NCBI RefSeq assembly: GCF_032884065.1
Contig: NC_088872.1
Location: 38,423,132-38,487,131 of the forward strand
Source of the DNA: Artemia franciscana
Taxonomy: Eukaryota > Arthropoda > Branchiopoda > Anostraca > Artemiidae
Length of the DNA: 64,000 nucleotides
Direction of reading: 5' to 3'
The translations under genes were made by a program, and so were the position numbers. The notes under the pieces are model-generated. The model searched no databases, was not told the DNA's origin, and worked only from the letters and a program-made list of their open reading frames with translations. Below are positions 46,681-58,774 of the stretch, one piece after another (the stretch's first letter is position 1; each line of letters begins with the position of its first letter).

Positions 46681-47700
46681 ATCTGCTCAGTTTGATCTGA
46701 AATACTCTAGCCAAAAAGCAAATTTATTATCTAGGAAGAGAGTCTTATTATATAAAAGCTTGCAATAGTTTGTATTACCCTTCCAAATAAGCTACTGTGG
46801 GGTGTGCAAAAGGCTGCTGCATTTGTTTACGCGAGTATTGCTCCACAGAGACACGCTCATGGCCTTAATAGTGGTTTTGACATCACTTTGCCAATTCCGT
46901 GTCTGCATCCTTCATGATTAAATTAAAAACAAAAAGTTGTTTTTTCAAATGAGCGATTTTAAGATTTAAAGCGACCAGAAACTATAATATGTAGAGCGCA
47001 ATAACTATTACAGATTGGTTGTTGTAAGTGCCTTTTCTTAATATTTACCTGACTGACTTTCAAATATATGAACCAAAGGTTTTGTTATTTGAAGGAAATT
47101 TGGAAAGAGAAAAACTCTATCAATCTGAAAGCATTGTGGGAAGAACATTAAGCTCTTCATCATACTGCCCTCATATTGACCTTGAATCACACTTGAAGCA
47201 CTGAAACAACGATAGTAAAACTTTAGTATAAAACTTTATACTAGTATAAAACTTTAGCATTTGAAAGAGTTTGTTGATATAAGTACGATTGCTGTGTGTT
47301 TTAATGTTACATTACGGGTCATCCTCAATACAACAGGGCAGTTCTCCCGTCAACCCGTTGCTTTTTACGCTAAAAATTTAACTATTGTATAGCAATGCGC
47401 TATATACTTTTCAAATAAAATAGACGATATGAAATAGGCTGTTGCCCCTGTCAAAACTCAGTACTTACACCTAAGTTCAAGTTTTGTAACTATCAAGTGG
47501 ATTCTTGACTGTTTCTAATGAGAAGCAACTTCTGAAAAGCTGCTTCTCTGGCTGTTGTCCCATATTTGATTGACTTAGCTGGGTGATGATTCACTGTGGT
47601 TCCTATTTTACTATTCCAAATAAGAAAAAAGGTCCATAGGCTTTTCCTGTGTATAATAAAAAAAGTAAAGAATACAGAATTAGACTTTACAGCCCCTACC

Positions 47701-47961
47701 GGCGGTGCTGATCTCCGTTTCTTGGCCCTTCAGCCAGGAAGTGCAATGAGGGGTTGGGGGCCAACCATCCTGTGCTTTTTCACACCCTTTCTGTTTACCT
47801 TCCCCATATTTCTCCAGGTACCCATTTAGAGCTGGGTCGACTCTGGCTGAGCTTACAGAATCACACCACTGACCCCCGTCGCAAACAAAATAATTGGGAA
47901 CACTAGGATTCGAACCATCTTCCTCTCTGGCAAAGGATCCTGTATTGTGTAATGTATATAA
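47701..47961 (-). repeat. tRNA-derived SINE, minus strand, copy B
   Basis: Counterpart of 32380-32640, apparently identical in the B-box and body. Confidence 0.62.
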
Positions 47962-48485
47962 TTATATGCCTATTAGCCATACAATCTTTTCGGGTAGGCA
48001 TAAGAATGATTGGTTTTTTCAACTCTGTAGATAATTTTGTTATGGCCACGAAAAATTACAGACTAGTCTCAATGCAGCTTATGAAGATTTACTCTCACAG
48101 GGGGAAAAAGATCATGGCCACTAAAAATAAAAGAGACAAACTGATTCACTGAGACTAACTTCAGTTAGTCTCAAGTGAATGCAGATATAGAGAAGAGATA
48201 AAACCCTACTGATTTCGTGCTCAAGGTATCTGCAATCATTACAACTATCGTCAATTATACATAGATAGATAAGTGTATTTGAAAGCCAAATATACGGCCA
48301 TGAATACAGTAAAATAACACAAACGGAAGGCATAAATAACATAAGCTCTGATCAGCGATCATCACAAAACACTTGAATGAAACACTACGTTAATCTAATA
48401 GTACTTAATATTTGAAAATACGGTCACTGAAAAGAAAATTAATACTTGGAAAAATACATAAATAAAATATTAGATTTACTTTATG

Positions 48486-51097
48486 ATGCAATTCTTTTAT
48501 TTTATTTTTTTGTTTTTATGTAACAAAATTTCCAGATGCTTTGCTATTCTACAAATAAACTTAGGGGTCGTACTAGTTAAGACACCTGGAGGTACCGACC
48601 CATTTTTTCCAAACATCCTTTCCCTTATCGTAGAGAGCTGGCTTAAGCAATGGCACCGGCTTAAGCAATGCACTAAATAATTCTCTTTAGCTCTACAAAG
48701 TGGGCAACTATATCTGTCTTCATTGGCCCATATTTCTTTAGCACATAATTTAAATCTTGCACTAATTGGCAGGCAGTTAGTCTTGAGCTACATCCACAAC
48801 GACAAATATCTAGCTGGCAAATTCAGCTTAAAGTAGAACTCCTGCCCATAAGCCCCCTTAACATCCTTATAAAACTTTAATGTTTCTGATTTTTTTTTAT
48901 CTCTTCACTCCATTTTTGGATCATTTAATTCTCTAGTACTATCTTAATCTCATTCTCCCAATTTGTACTTCCGTTGGTCCTCTACCTTCATTCAGAACAA
49001 AAGAAAACTTGATTTTGTCTAAAATGTCTTTTATTTTTAGTGGCCATGATCTTTTTTCCCCTGTGAGAGTAAATCTTCATAAGCTGCATTGAGACTAGTC
49101 TGTAATTTTTCGTGGCCATATAACTAGATCGCCATTTAAAAACTAGGAATGAATTGTTCTGTGCAGCCCAAACAATCTCTTGAAGTACACTTATTGAATA
49201 TTCTCTAGCTGATCCGCTTTTTCATGCCCCCAAATCTCTACTCTGTAACGTAGAATGGGAATTATTCTCGATGAAAAGACCCTTTTATGAAACGACAAAC
49301 TTTTTATTCCCTTTACATTATTACGGAAAATTGTAAACATTGCTGCTCTTCCACGATTTAACGTTTCCTTTATATGTGAATTCCATCTTCCATTACTTTG
49401 ATTAATACGTCCAAGATAATTTTAAGCACAACTTGTATCTCCACCTCCTTAAACCAAAATTTACTTTCTCATTTATCATTCCTCGTGTTAAATACAACTA
49501 CTTTTGATTTATGAACATTTACCAGATGGCACTTCATCTTTAGATGATCATCTGTCAAATCCAGTAGCTTATGTAAATTATCTGCTGAATTTGCCACTAG
49601 AGCACTGTTATCCGCAAACAACAGCACTGGGACGTTTCTAATACCTAATCTCACTGTTTTTTGTTAAAAATTCAACAATGACTTTAATAAAAAGACCAAA
49701 AAGTCGAGGTGACAAGGCACTTCCATGCTTTACTCATTTCTTAACTATAGAAGGCCTCGAAAGACCCGACCCACATACTACGAATATTGCACTAGTTTCA
49801 AAATACATATTTACAACCAAACAAATGGGCTATCTGATAGGCTTTCTGTTATTATCATTTGATTTCTTTTTGACCAGAAATCTTTTGTATTACCTAGATT
49901 GAAAACTTGTTCCAACTCCTCCTGTTCTTCTCTATGCTTCTGTCACTTTTTTTTTCAACCTTTTATATTCTCTTTTTTTCTTTAAATCTTTGTAATATTT
50001 CCTGATTTTCCTCAGATGAAGAGTAATTTCTAACTGCCTCTGATAAATCTTACACGCATTGTCAAAGAAATTTACATTCATTTAACCTTTTACACTTATG
50101 AGCACAATCATAAATAATTGAACCAAATTCACTCAGAGTCATATCAACATCCATTGATGACTTGTACATAATTTCAAGCCTTTCAATTACCTCAGGCCTT
50201 TAGTTCATTTCCCAACAACTCCAGCTCCTCACTACTCCACTCGGTTTTTAAAGGCTCCACATAATAATTTTTTTTCCAAATAATCATTACTCTTCCTCAC
50301 TACATTTGTTTTTCCCACAATTCCTGTTTTAAGGCTCAGTTTACTTTCCACTGGAAGATGATCTGACCCTACGATACTTGGAACCTCAACGCACACTGTA
50401 AATTTCACAAGCTCGAGGCTAACCCATACATAATCAATTGTGCTCTGACAAACAGGTAAACTCACCCATCTCTGCATCCTTACAAAATCGTCCCTTTCCA
50501 GCCACAAGAGCACTAAGAGAGCATAACTCTAGAAGCCTCTTACTCCAACAATTAACCTTACTTTTAAAGTCCTTGAAAAGGATTCCTGTTGATACGAGAA
50601 GAAGACAAATTGGGAGGGTTCTTTATAGGGAAGGATGGTAAGGCAAGATGATGCTGGGAAAGAAATGTAGAGTAGAGGGAGTCTGAGAGAGGAGTCTCTA
50701 GAAGCCTCTTACTCAAACAATTAACCTTACTTTTACAGTCCTTGCTACTTCTAGATGTCTTGCAAATATTCCAAGCATTAAACTTTTGCCCTTTGTAAGA
50801 GGAATTTTAGCCCATACAATGTTTTCGAGCTTGCTCGGAATACGTAAATAATAGTGTAAACTACCCTGCTTAATTAACACTAAAATACCACCATATTATT
50901 TGATATTTCCAACCACTTTTTGAATAACTTTTTCTACTGAACAACCTCTGAAAGTTGGCACTGAATCTTCACTGTGCCACGTCTCAATTAAAGCAATAGC
51001 ATCCACATCATGTCAATCTTGTAATAAATGGTTTACTTTATTTTTTACACCTTGGATATTCAATGTAACTATACGCAAAGGGTGGATATGACCGTAG
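48486..51097 (-). mobile_element. Degenerate LINE, minus strand, copy B
   Basis: Counterpart of 33165-35790 with the same endonuclease, RT and zinc-segment remnants. Small deletions relative to copy A occur near 49418 and 49656. The inverted internal segment at 48041-48133 again mirrors the LINE interior (about 49028-49120). Confidence 0.83.
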
Positions 51098-51667
51098 TAT
51101 CCCTATTCACTTGGCGATAAGACATCATGTACTGGTAGGACATAAGGCGAGACAGGATCATCACTATGTGGGAACGAAAGACGATAGTAATCGCTAGTAT
51201 ATGCAGGAGCCAGGCCCTTTGATGGACCTTTATAGTTAATTTCTCTTCTCACAACATTTCAAACGTCGCAACGGTTCTTTTTCTTACAAATTTTCTCACT
51301 CTTTTTTCATTTTTGTTCGTAGCTTCTGGAGATTTTTTATTTTTTCAATAGACCTTGATGCGCTTTTGGAGCGTTGAGGTGACGGATGTTTCATATTGAG
51401 CTCCACCACCGTTTTGGTATCGCGCTCAGTAGTGATACTGGTATTCGGTGTCGCTATATAGTTTTTACTTTTTAGGTCATTTATAGTTGTAAACTCTGAT
51501 TATAGCGTCATTTATAATCTTCTATGCGGAAATGTAGTTTTTTTTTTGTAGCAGAACTGATTTTATTTGAATGTTGTGTATTGTTAATCAAAGAAGCAAG
51601 AAGATGTGAAGTTCTACTTATTAAATTTATCTTTGATAAAGGTTATTTCCTTTGGTGGCCGACATTT

Positions 51668-51817
51668 AACCCCCCCCCCCAGAAAATACTCCCCAGAAAA
51701 TACCCCTGCAGAAAATAAGCCCTCCGAAAAATACCCCCCCTGTGGAAAACATCCCCCGGAAAATACACCCTGGAAATATATCCTGAAGAAAATACCCACC
51801 CCCTTCCCTTGGAAAAT
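51668..51817. repeat. CCCC-GAAAATA tandem tract, copy B
   Basis: Counterpart of 36361-36510 with minor C-run changes (ACCCCCCCTGTGG against ACCCCCTCTGTGG). Confidence 0.72.
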
Positions 51818-53260
51818 AAGGTTTTGAAGATTTGAGAATTTTATTTGAGTTTCGTTTTTTTTCCGTAGGGAAAAGGAATTTTGGTACTTGTCTATGGTAG
51901 GCCACTCATCCAAGTTTACGCTGTGTAAAACTGCAGAACGAACCGGTTTCTTCATTAGTTTTGTTCAGTTTAGCATGGGACAAGACAAAGACAAGTAACA
52001 GAATAGATGGGAAATATATAATTTGGGCTGTATATTTGCACATGAGGGTGCACATGTTCGTTTTGAGTTTTTTTTATTTATTAATGATGATTTGTGGTAT
52101 TTTACACTTGGAAGACAAGTAAAACTAATTCGTAGAATTTGAAAACGTTTTCGTCTGTAAAAACATGAATATTAAAATTTGATGTTTCCCAAAGCCAACT
52201 ATCTTTTTAAAAGAAAGCTAAACCTTAAATTTGTTGGTGCCATATGTTTTTCGCCTACATTTTTTCTTTTTTTTTCTAATTTGGCAAAAATCACAGCCCA
52301 CTGCAGCAAAACATTGCAGAAGTTCATATGGATGTGTTTTCAGCAAAATTGGAATTGCATTTTTTTTTTGTAAGTTTCTTAAGATACTTATGATGTCTAA
52401 ATTTCTCTTTTTTACTTTCTTTAGCACTTTTCAACGAAACAAAAACAAAACAAAACTCAAATAAAATTTTCAAATTTGAAAACTTATTTTCCTTGGGAGG
52501 GGGTATTTACAAACATATTTTGTTTACATTTAATTGTAAACTCAGGTGGGCAGTTTAATCAGCGGAGTTCCTGGAATATGGAAGAAACAACAAAAAGGAC
52601 CAGAAGAAACAATCCCGTCATACCAGTTGGTGAACTGAAATTCTATTTTATACAGTTAAATTTCGTTTAGGGAAAAAAGCTTAAAAGTAAATAGAAGTAA
52701 TAAAGAAATAAAGGTGTCTGGGATTGAAAAGAACCATCAGCTTTTTCTGTGTTAGTCGATAAAAAATCAGTCGTATTCTCTCGAAGTGCCACGGATGTCC
52801 AAAGGGGAACAGTGCAGGACTACATGAAAAAGTTGAGAAGTTGAATATCCTTCGACAAAGTGTGGACATGTGTTTCTTTACACTCCCTTGCAACATATGA
52901 TAAATATTTACAGATAAACAAGAAAAATGACTAAAAACTTACTTTAAAGCGATAGCAGATATGTATTTCGACTCTACTCCCCTAGTAGCACGTAAATTTG
53001 CATACATTTATGTCATTATTAAGAGCATAAAAGTTCCGGATAACTTGATATGCAAAGGCAGTGGAGATAGTGGAGAAAGTGTAGGAAAGATTGGTACCGT
53101 GGTTTTATGAATTGCCTTGAAAATCTATCAGTAAGAACGTCAGAAGGTACAAGCTTATGACAGACAAATGCTTTCAACCGTCATTGTGGAGGAGCTTTCT
53201 CTAACAACCTGGAGCAAGGTCTAGACAAACACAATTTCATACCACAAGACATTTGAATTG

Positions 53261-53360
53261 NNNNNNNNNNNNNNNNNNNNNNNNNNNNNNNNNNNNNNNN
53301 NNNNNNNNNNNNNNNNNNNNNNNNNNNNNNNNNNNNNNNNNNNNNNNNNNNNNNNNNNNN
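53261..53360. other. Assembly gap, 100 N
   Basis: Exactly 100 N, the conventional placeholder for a gap of unknown size. It truncates copy B of the large repeat. Sequence after it does not continue copy A (37954 on), so order, distance and even linkage across it are unproven. Frames running through it are meaningless. Confidence 0.98.
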
Positions 53361-53545
53361 GCAGTCTTAACTTTCTTCTCTGAGACACCATCAGCAACTT
53401 CTCAAATTGTTTTTCTAAGATTATTCCATCCATCTTCCACATTGTCAAATTTTAAACTCTTCAGTTTATTATTCAGCTATTCCTGGAAAGTTTCTCTCAG
53501 ATTTTCATCCTGGAGTCTACCATCATTGTGACTTGAAGTGAAAAA
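53361..53545 (-). mobile_element. LINE fragment, endonuclease-RT linker, minus strand
   Basis: On the minus strand the frame reads RLQDENLRETFQE, then LNNKLKSLKFDNVEDGWNNL and VADGVSEKKVKTA with stops between. It resembles the linker between endonuclease and RT of RTE-type LINEs, where a W..l...i.eaa...lg.kk pattern is common. It is cut by the gap, and may belong to the same family as the fragment at 14520-15178, which covers the next part of the protein. Confidence 0.5.
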
Positions 53546-55001
53546 CATAAATTGTAACTTAATTTTTCTTCTTTTACATCCAAGTGAAAAATAGATCAAC
53601 ATAAAAAAAAAAAATGACAAAGATACGTATTGTACGATTGATATCAACTTAATACATAATAGCTATCTAATGTCCAAAGCATCTACATTTCAAGAGCGCT
53701 ATTTGAAGTTTTCTAAGTAATTGGTGTGGAATATGTGGAGAAAGTGATATTAAGGGATAGTGTCAATCCTGGCAGTAAAATTGGATTTATTGCAAAAAAA
53801 ATTCAGATAAATTTTTGACCTTTTTTTTTGCCATTTTGGACAGGATCTAGATACACTACTAGCATGGAGACCCAACAGTTTAATTCCAGCGCCACGAAGT
53901 CTTCTGCATCCATACACGTTTTGATGAATATTAATTTTTAGTGGTTTTTATACTGTGCATGTAATTGTCTATGGTAAGTGGTCAAGTAACATTATGTTAA
54001 GTATAACCTTTGCGCTTAAAGCACCTTATTTAACGTTATGCTGACGTAAAAATCCATAAAACCTTCATTATCATCGTCTGAAATCAACACGGTCTTAATA
54101 AGCAGATTTTTCAAATTAAAATGTGGACTGGAAATGGTGATTCAAGCTCTGATCAAGCGTAGAAAGGCTTTTTCGAAAAAGTTTAATTTTCAAACATAAA
54201 ACTTATGTAAAACTCGAGTCTACTTGGCACTGCCTACGTTATGGATAATGTTTGCTCCTTCAGATTACATAACATGACACACAGTCTTAAGTTATGCCGG
54301 TGTGAAAGATTTTGCGGTGTAATGTGAAAACATCATTACTTTTTTTGTTATGTTGAGCTTACTCCACTGAGGTTTTATTGGAGAAATAAAAGGACAGCCT
54401 TGTACTATAGAAAGGAACTGTGCTGTTCTACGACACAACAGATTGTCCTGTATCGTGTTTTAATAGAAGGAAACGAAGAGGAAGAAGCATTAACGGTCAT
54501 ATAATAATTTTTGAACTTATATGTTCGGAGAACTTTATCCAAATTTAGATTCATCCCTGAAAAACTTTTGATCTACAAAAAAAATCAAGTAGCTTTTGTC
54601 TGGTGTGTTCACAGTGAAATCGATAGTATTTATAAAAGAGATAATATTTTGAAAAGAATAGGACTGTAAACCTCAAAGGCTTTAAACACATAACATTTAT
54701 TTGTTTTCATGTGGCTTATTATTTCCTTTTTTAGTTAGCATTACACTCCTCTTCGTTTTGATTATTGCACTTTGGTTTTCCACTTTATTTCTTCTATTCT
54801 TTACGTTTTTCCTTGAATTTTTTTTTTCACATTAATTTATTTCTTTCCCCTTAGTCTTGTTTTTGTTGATCCTCTTATCAAGTCATGTTTTTTTAGCTTC
54901 CTTCACTTTGTTATTGATATTATTCCTAATAATAAGCTTTTAATGTAGGTTATATTATTAGCTTGTATTTCAATATGTATATGGTTCAGTGTTTACATGG
55001 G

Positions 55002-55004
<3 letters not shown>
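53546..55004. other. Unassigned AT-rich sequence
   Basis: No exon, RNA gene or repeat recognised in 1.46 kb between the LINE scrap and the (TA)n tract. It probably includes intron or intergenic DNA of the BEACH-gene scaffold and perhaps the 5' flank of the Penelope-like element. Confidence 0.5.
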
Positions 55005-55071
<67 letters not shown>

Positions 55072-55150
55072 TATATATATATATAATATTATATATATAT
55101 ATAATATTAAATATATATATATAATATATATATATTATATATATATTTAT
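55005..55150. repeat. (TA)n microsatellite, 5' border of Penelope-like element
   Basis: Uninterrupted TA repeat to about 55067, then TA blocks broken by TTA, AATATT and TTAAAT to about 55150. The ORF of the retroelement starts 16 bp further on. Confidence 0.95.
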
Positions 55151-55165
55151 TTTCAATAACTTTTT

Positions 55166-57928
55166 ATGCAACAAAACACAAATATTAGCCTCGGAACTCG
55201 GAACGATTTTTTGAAAGTTAGTAAGTGTAAAAGTCGTTGTTTTCTTTGCCAAGATCATTTTGTCCCACGGACTTCTGTTAAAAGTACATTGTATAATAAA
55301 AATTTTGCATGCAAGTTACGTGGTAATGTTAATTGTAGAACAACCAATGTAATTTACCTATTAGAATGTAATAAATGCTGCCTACAATATGTGGGAGAAA
55401 CAACTAATAATATATATAAAAGATTTTCTGGACATAAGACAACAGTTAATAATAAAAAAACTAATAACTATCTAGTTCAACATTGTAATAATGGTAAATG
55501 TTCCATATCAGATATAACTGTCACAATTTTAGAAAATTTAGAATTAGAAAATTTAAAAAAAGAAGAGAAGAATAATAGACTACGTAAACAGGAGGATTTC
55601 TGGATCCATACTCTTGGTACAGCTTATCCTTTTGGGCTAAATGATCGTGTAGCAAAATATGGTGACATGTCTCATGTTGTTGTTAAATGTATTGATGGTT
55701 TTATGGACCATCCTTCTTTTACTTGTCCTACTAAACGTAAAAAACGATCGAGAGGACATAGGAAAAATAATAGAAAAAATGAATTAGATGTACATATGCT
55801 TTCTATAGATCTATGCCAGCTACTTGAATCTAGGGGTATGATTTCTGTAATAAAGTGTCTAAATAATTTATCCAAGAGGAATTTAATCAAACTTTTCTGG
55901 ATTGTTAAGAATAATACAGCTCTTGATTATAATTTTAAAGTAATATGTGATACAATTTGCATTCTAACTAAAACGAAATTTATTTCAAAAAAGAAAAAGT
56001 TCGATAAGATTAGTAATAAGGATAACAGATTATATTTACTTATTAATTTTACTTGTAAGCAGATTGAAGATATTAATTTACCAGAAATTTCAAATCAGCG
56101 GCATGTGAAACAGGCCCTTCCTAGTAATTTAAATTATAATGATAGTCCAGTTTTAACTTATAAATTTTCAAAAACTATTGGGCAAATTATTTTTAATTAT
56201 AATTTAATACTAAAAAAACTAGATAGTGATATAAATTGGAAACCGGTTTGTAATTGTAAGCAACTTGGCCCATTTGTAAATCCTACTTACAAACATGTTA
56301 TAACAGGGGACTTGTCAATAATAAAGCAAGATGATCTTCAAATTATAATGAATAAAGGGGCTAATTTCCGTCTTTCTCATCATTTGAAACCATCGAGTGT
56401 TCTTGATGGCTTGGAAAATGATTTTGATTTATTTATTGATAAGTGGTGTAAGAAAGAGAATAAAAATAAAGAGAGTTTTCAAAGTTGGAAGAATTTAATT
56501 ATTAGTAGAGTAAGAAATAAAATATATTCTAACTTAAAAAATAGTAACACTAAATCATTATTTTATAATGCGAAGATTAAACAAGCAATTGCTAATCTAA
56601 AGAATGAATTTGTAATTGTGCCAGTGGATAAAGCTAATAATAATTTTGCCATAATTTGTCAGAAGCTGTATTGTGATATCTCAAAAAGGGAGTTATGCAC
56701 AACTATCGTTTACGAAAAGGTAAATATAGAGGATGAGAATTTAATTGAAAAGACTGAAGAAATACTTTTTAAAAATTTTAATATTAAAATAAATGACAAT
56801 GATAAAAAGTTCCCTTTCCTATATTGGACTGTAAAATTTCATAAGAATCCCCCTAAACCACGGTTTATTGCTGGAGCTGCTAAATGTCCAACCCGCATTG
56901 CTGCTACTGACCTCTCTTTAATTTTAAAGGAAATTGTAAATAAACTTAAAACCTATTGTTCTGGTATTAAAAAATTTTCGAATTTTAATCCATATTGGAG
57001 TGTTAATAATTCACTGCAGGTGATAGATTCTTTAACAATGGTTTCAGCTAAAAGAATTGAGTCTTTCGATTTTGCGACAATGTATACTAATTTATCACTT
57101 AATGTAGTGTTTGATAATTTAAAAACTGTTATAAAGAAATCTTTCCTCTTATCTAGTAAAAGGTTCTTAAAAATAGACATTTATAATAAAAAAGCTATAT
57201 GGACAAACTGCTTTAATACTACAGTTAACTTGAGATGTTACAGCTTGGATATGATTTTTGAGTTATTGGAATTTGTTTTATACAATACTTATATAAGATT
57301 TGGGGGTGATTTGTACAAGCAAATTATGGGAATTCCCATGGGGGGGGGGAATGCCAGCCCATTTATAGCTGACTTGTTTTTAAGTCAACTAGAATATAAA
57401 TATATGATGGATAAGAATAATCCAATTAATTTAAAACATGCTTTGTCAAATAATAAAAGATATTTAGATGATATTTTGGTCTTAAATTGTAAGGATTTCA
57501 TTGATATTTCTAAAAATATATATCCATCAGAGCTTATTCTTGAGCCTAGTCATGGCGCTGGTCATGAAGATCATTTCTTAGATTTAAATATTAATATTTG
57601 TGATAATAATAAATTAAGTTTTAAAATGTATAATAAAACGGATGATTTTGATTTTGAAGTGATTAGTTTCCCATTCCCTGAAAGTAATATACACTCAAAT
57701 ATCACATATTCAGCGTTTTCCTCACAGTTACTTCGTTATGCAAGGATTTGTAGTAATTATATTGATTTTAAAAATAGATGTAAAATCTTAAGCCAAAAAT
57801 TGATATCAAGAGGTTTTTCTGCAAATAAATTAACTTGGCAATTTAAAAAATTTAGTTTTCATTATAACGAACTTTTAAATAAATATCAAAAGAATTATCT
57901 AGAAATACTTAAAGAAATTTTTAACTAA
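55166..57928 (+). CDS. GIY-YIG / reverse transcriptase polyprotein of Penelope-like element
   Basis: 920 residues, uninterrupted. Residues 21-28 hold a cysteine cluster (C21, C25, C28). Residues 61-146 are a GIY-YIG nuclease: NVIYLLECNKCCLQYVGET (Y64, Y75-V-G), R86 after the second strand, and E133 in RKQEDFWIHTLGTAYPFGLN. Basic KRKKRSRGHRKNNRK near 191-205 may bind nucleic acid or be a nuclear signal. RT follows from about 470: D635 in FDFATMYTNL (motif A), MGIPMGGGNASP from 721 (motif B), D768-D769 in RYLDDILVL (motif C), and a FLDLNINICDN segment. All catalytic aspartates are present. The ORF is strongly A/T-biased, unlike the host exons. It presumably nicks target DNA and primes reverse transcription there. 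A run of nine G inside motif B is a possible sequencing risk, yet the frame is open. Confidence 0.92.
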   Translation: MQQNTNISLGTRNDFLKVSKCKSRCFLCQDHFVPRTSVKSTLYNKNFACKLRGNVNCRTTNVIYLLECNKCCLQYVGETTNNIYKRFSGHKTTVNNKKTNNYLVQHCNNGKCSISDITVTILENLELENLKKEEKNNRLRKQEDFWIHTLGTAYPFGLNDRVAKYGDMSHVVVKCIDGFMDHPSFTCPTKRKKRSRGHRKNNRKNELDVHMLSIDLCQLLESRGMISVIKCLNNLSKRNLIKLFWIVKNNTALDYNFKVICDTICILTKTKFISKKKKFDKISNKDNRLYLLINFTCKQIEDINLPEISNQRHVKQALPSNLNYNDSPVLTYKFSKTIGQIIFNYNLILKKLDSDINWKPVCNCKQLGPFVNPTYKHVITGDLSIIKQDDLQIIMNKGANFRLSHHLKPSSVLDGLENDFDLFIDKWCKKENKNKESFQSWKNLIISRVRNKIYSNLKNSNTKSLFYNAKIKQAIANLKNEFVIVPVDKANNNFAIICQKLYCDISKRELCTTIVYEKVNIEDENLIEKTEEILFKNFNIKINDNDKKFPFLYWTVKFHKNPPKPRFIAGAAKCPTRIAATDLSLILKEIVNKLKTYCSGIKKFSNFNPYWSVNNSLQVIDSLTMVSAKRIESFDFATMYTNLSLNVVFDNLKTVIKKSFLLSSKRFLKIDIYNKKAIWTNCFNTTVNLRCYSLDMIFELLEFVLYNTYIRFGGDLYKQIMGIPMGGGNASPFIADLFLSQLEYKYMMDKNNPINLKHALSNNKRYLDDILVLNCKDFIDISKNIYPSELILEPSHGAGHEDHFLDLNINICDNNKLSFKMYNKTDDFDFEVISFPFPESNIHSNITYSAFSSQLLRYARICSNYIDFKNRCKILSQKLISRGFSANKLTWQFKKFSFHYNELLNKYQKNYLEILKEIFN

Positions 57929-58452
57929 TTTCGGAGGTTCGAGAAATGTTGTCACAGCGCCATTTATTTTGAATTGTGTTTCTAATTGAGCGGATTTTCT
58001 AAAAAATTAGCCACATGGTAAAGATGAATTCTATAATTGTTTAGTTCATTCAGGTTTTTTGCAATGTGTTAATATTTGTGATTTGGTAAAATTTATAATA
58101 TTTAGTTTACCTATTGTTGCTAAAAGGAGGGATATATTAACAGGATAAGCTTGTTTTTGGTTTTACTTGGTTGTTTTACATTTGTTTTTTTTTTTCATAG
58201 GCATGTATTTTGGGGGTGATACCTGACGCGGGGATGCCATGGATATTCTGTGGTAGCCACAACACTGTGCTGGGTAGAGAATTTAGAGTGGCGAAACCCT
58301 ATATAGGCCAGTGTATTCTCCTGATGAGCCCTTATGTTGGGTGTTGCCTCTGAATTATTTGTCTATATTATTTTTTCTATTGTTTGGTAAATGACGACTT
58401 ATACTTATTGACGACATGACTGCCTGTCCATGGATTATTCTTTATGGTTGAT
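57929..58452 (+). other. 3' untranslated region of Penelope-like element
   Basis: Non-coding. Around 58290-58345 it has GGCGAAACCC followed by TATATAGG and, 30 bp later, CTCCTGATGAGCCC. These are the two core strings of a hammerhead ribozyme, as known from Penelope-like elements, but in permuted order. I could not fold a complete ribozyme. Confidence 0.55.
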
Positions 58453-58576
58453 TGTGTGTGGCTATGCTGTTTGACCTATGTGATTGTATGGATGAGTAGG
58501 GTTAAGGCCTCATTCAAGTGCTGGTCTATATTAATCACTAATTTAGGAAAACAGTCTTCCTTTTCTCCTTCTGTCT

Positions 58577-58654
<78 letters not shown>

Positions 58655-58692
58655 TGTGTGTTTGTGCTGTAGCATTGGTGATTTCTCTTTTC

Positions 58693-58774
<82 letters not shown>

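Larger units (their letters stand above)
38437..53260. repeat. Large direct repeat, copy B, cut by assembly gap
   Basis: Direct repeat of 23102-37953. Differences from copy A include a 12-bp insertion near 39418 (CTTACCCCAATC), a 5-10 bp deletion near 42252, a 28-bp deletion near 44484, a 10-bp deletion near 49656 and an altered TGAGTCAAAATGAC array near 46613-46680, plus scattered substitutions. Both exons are unchanged. The match ends at the N run. Confidence 0.95.

Noticed and set aside
53221-53531. ORFs running across the N gap
   Set aside because: Unknown bases translate to X; no evidence of continuity across the gap.
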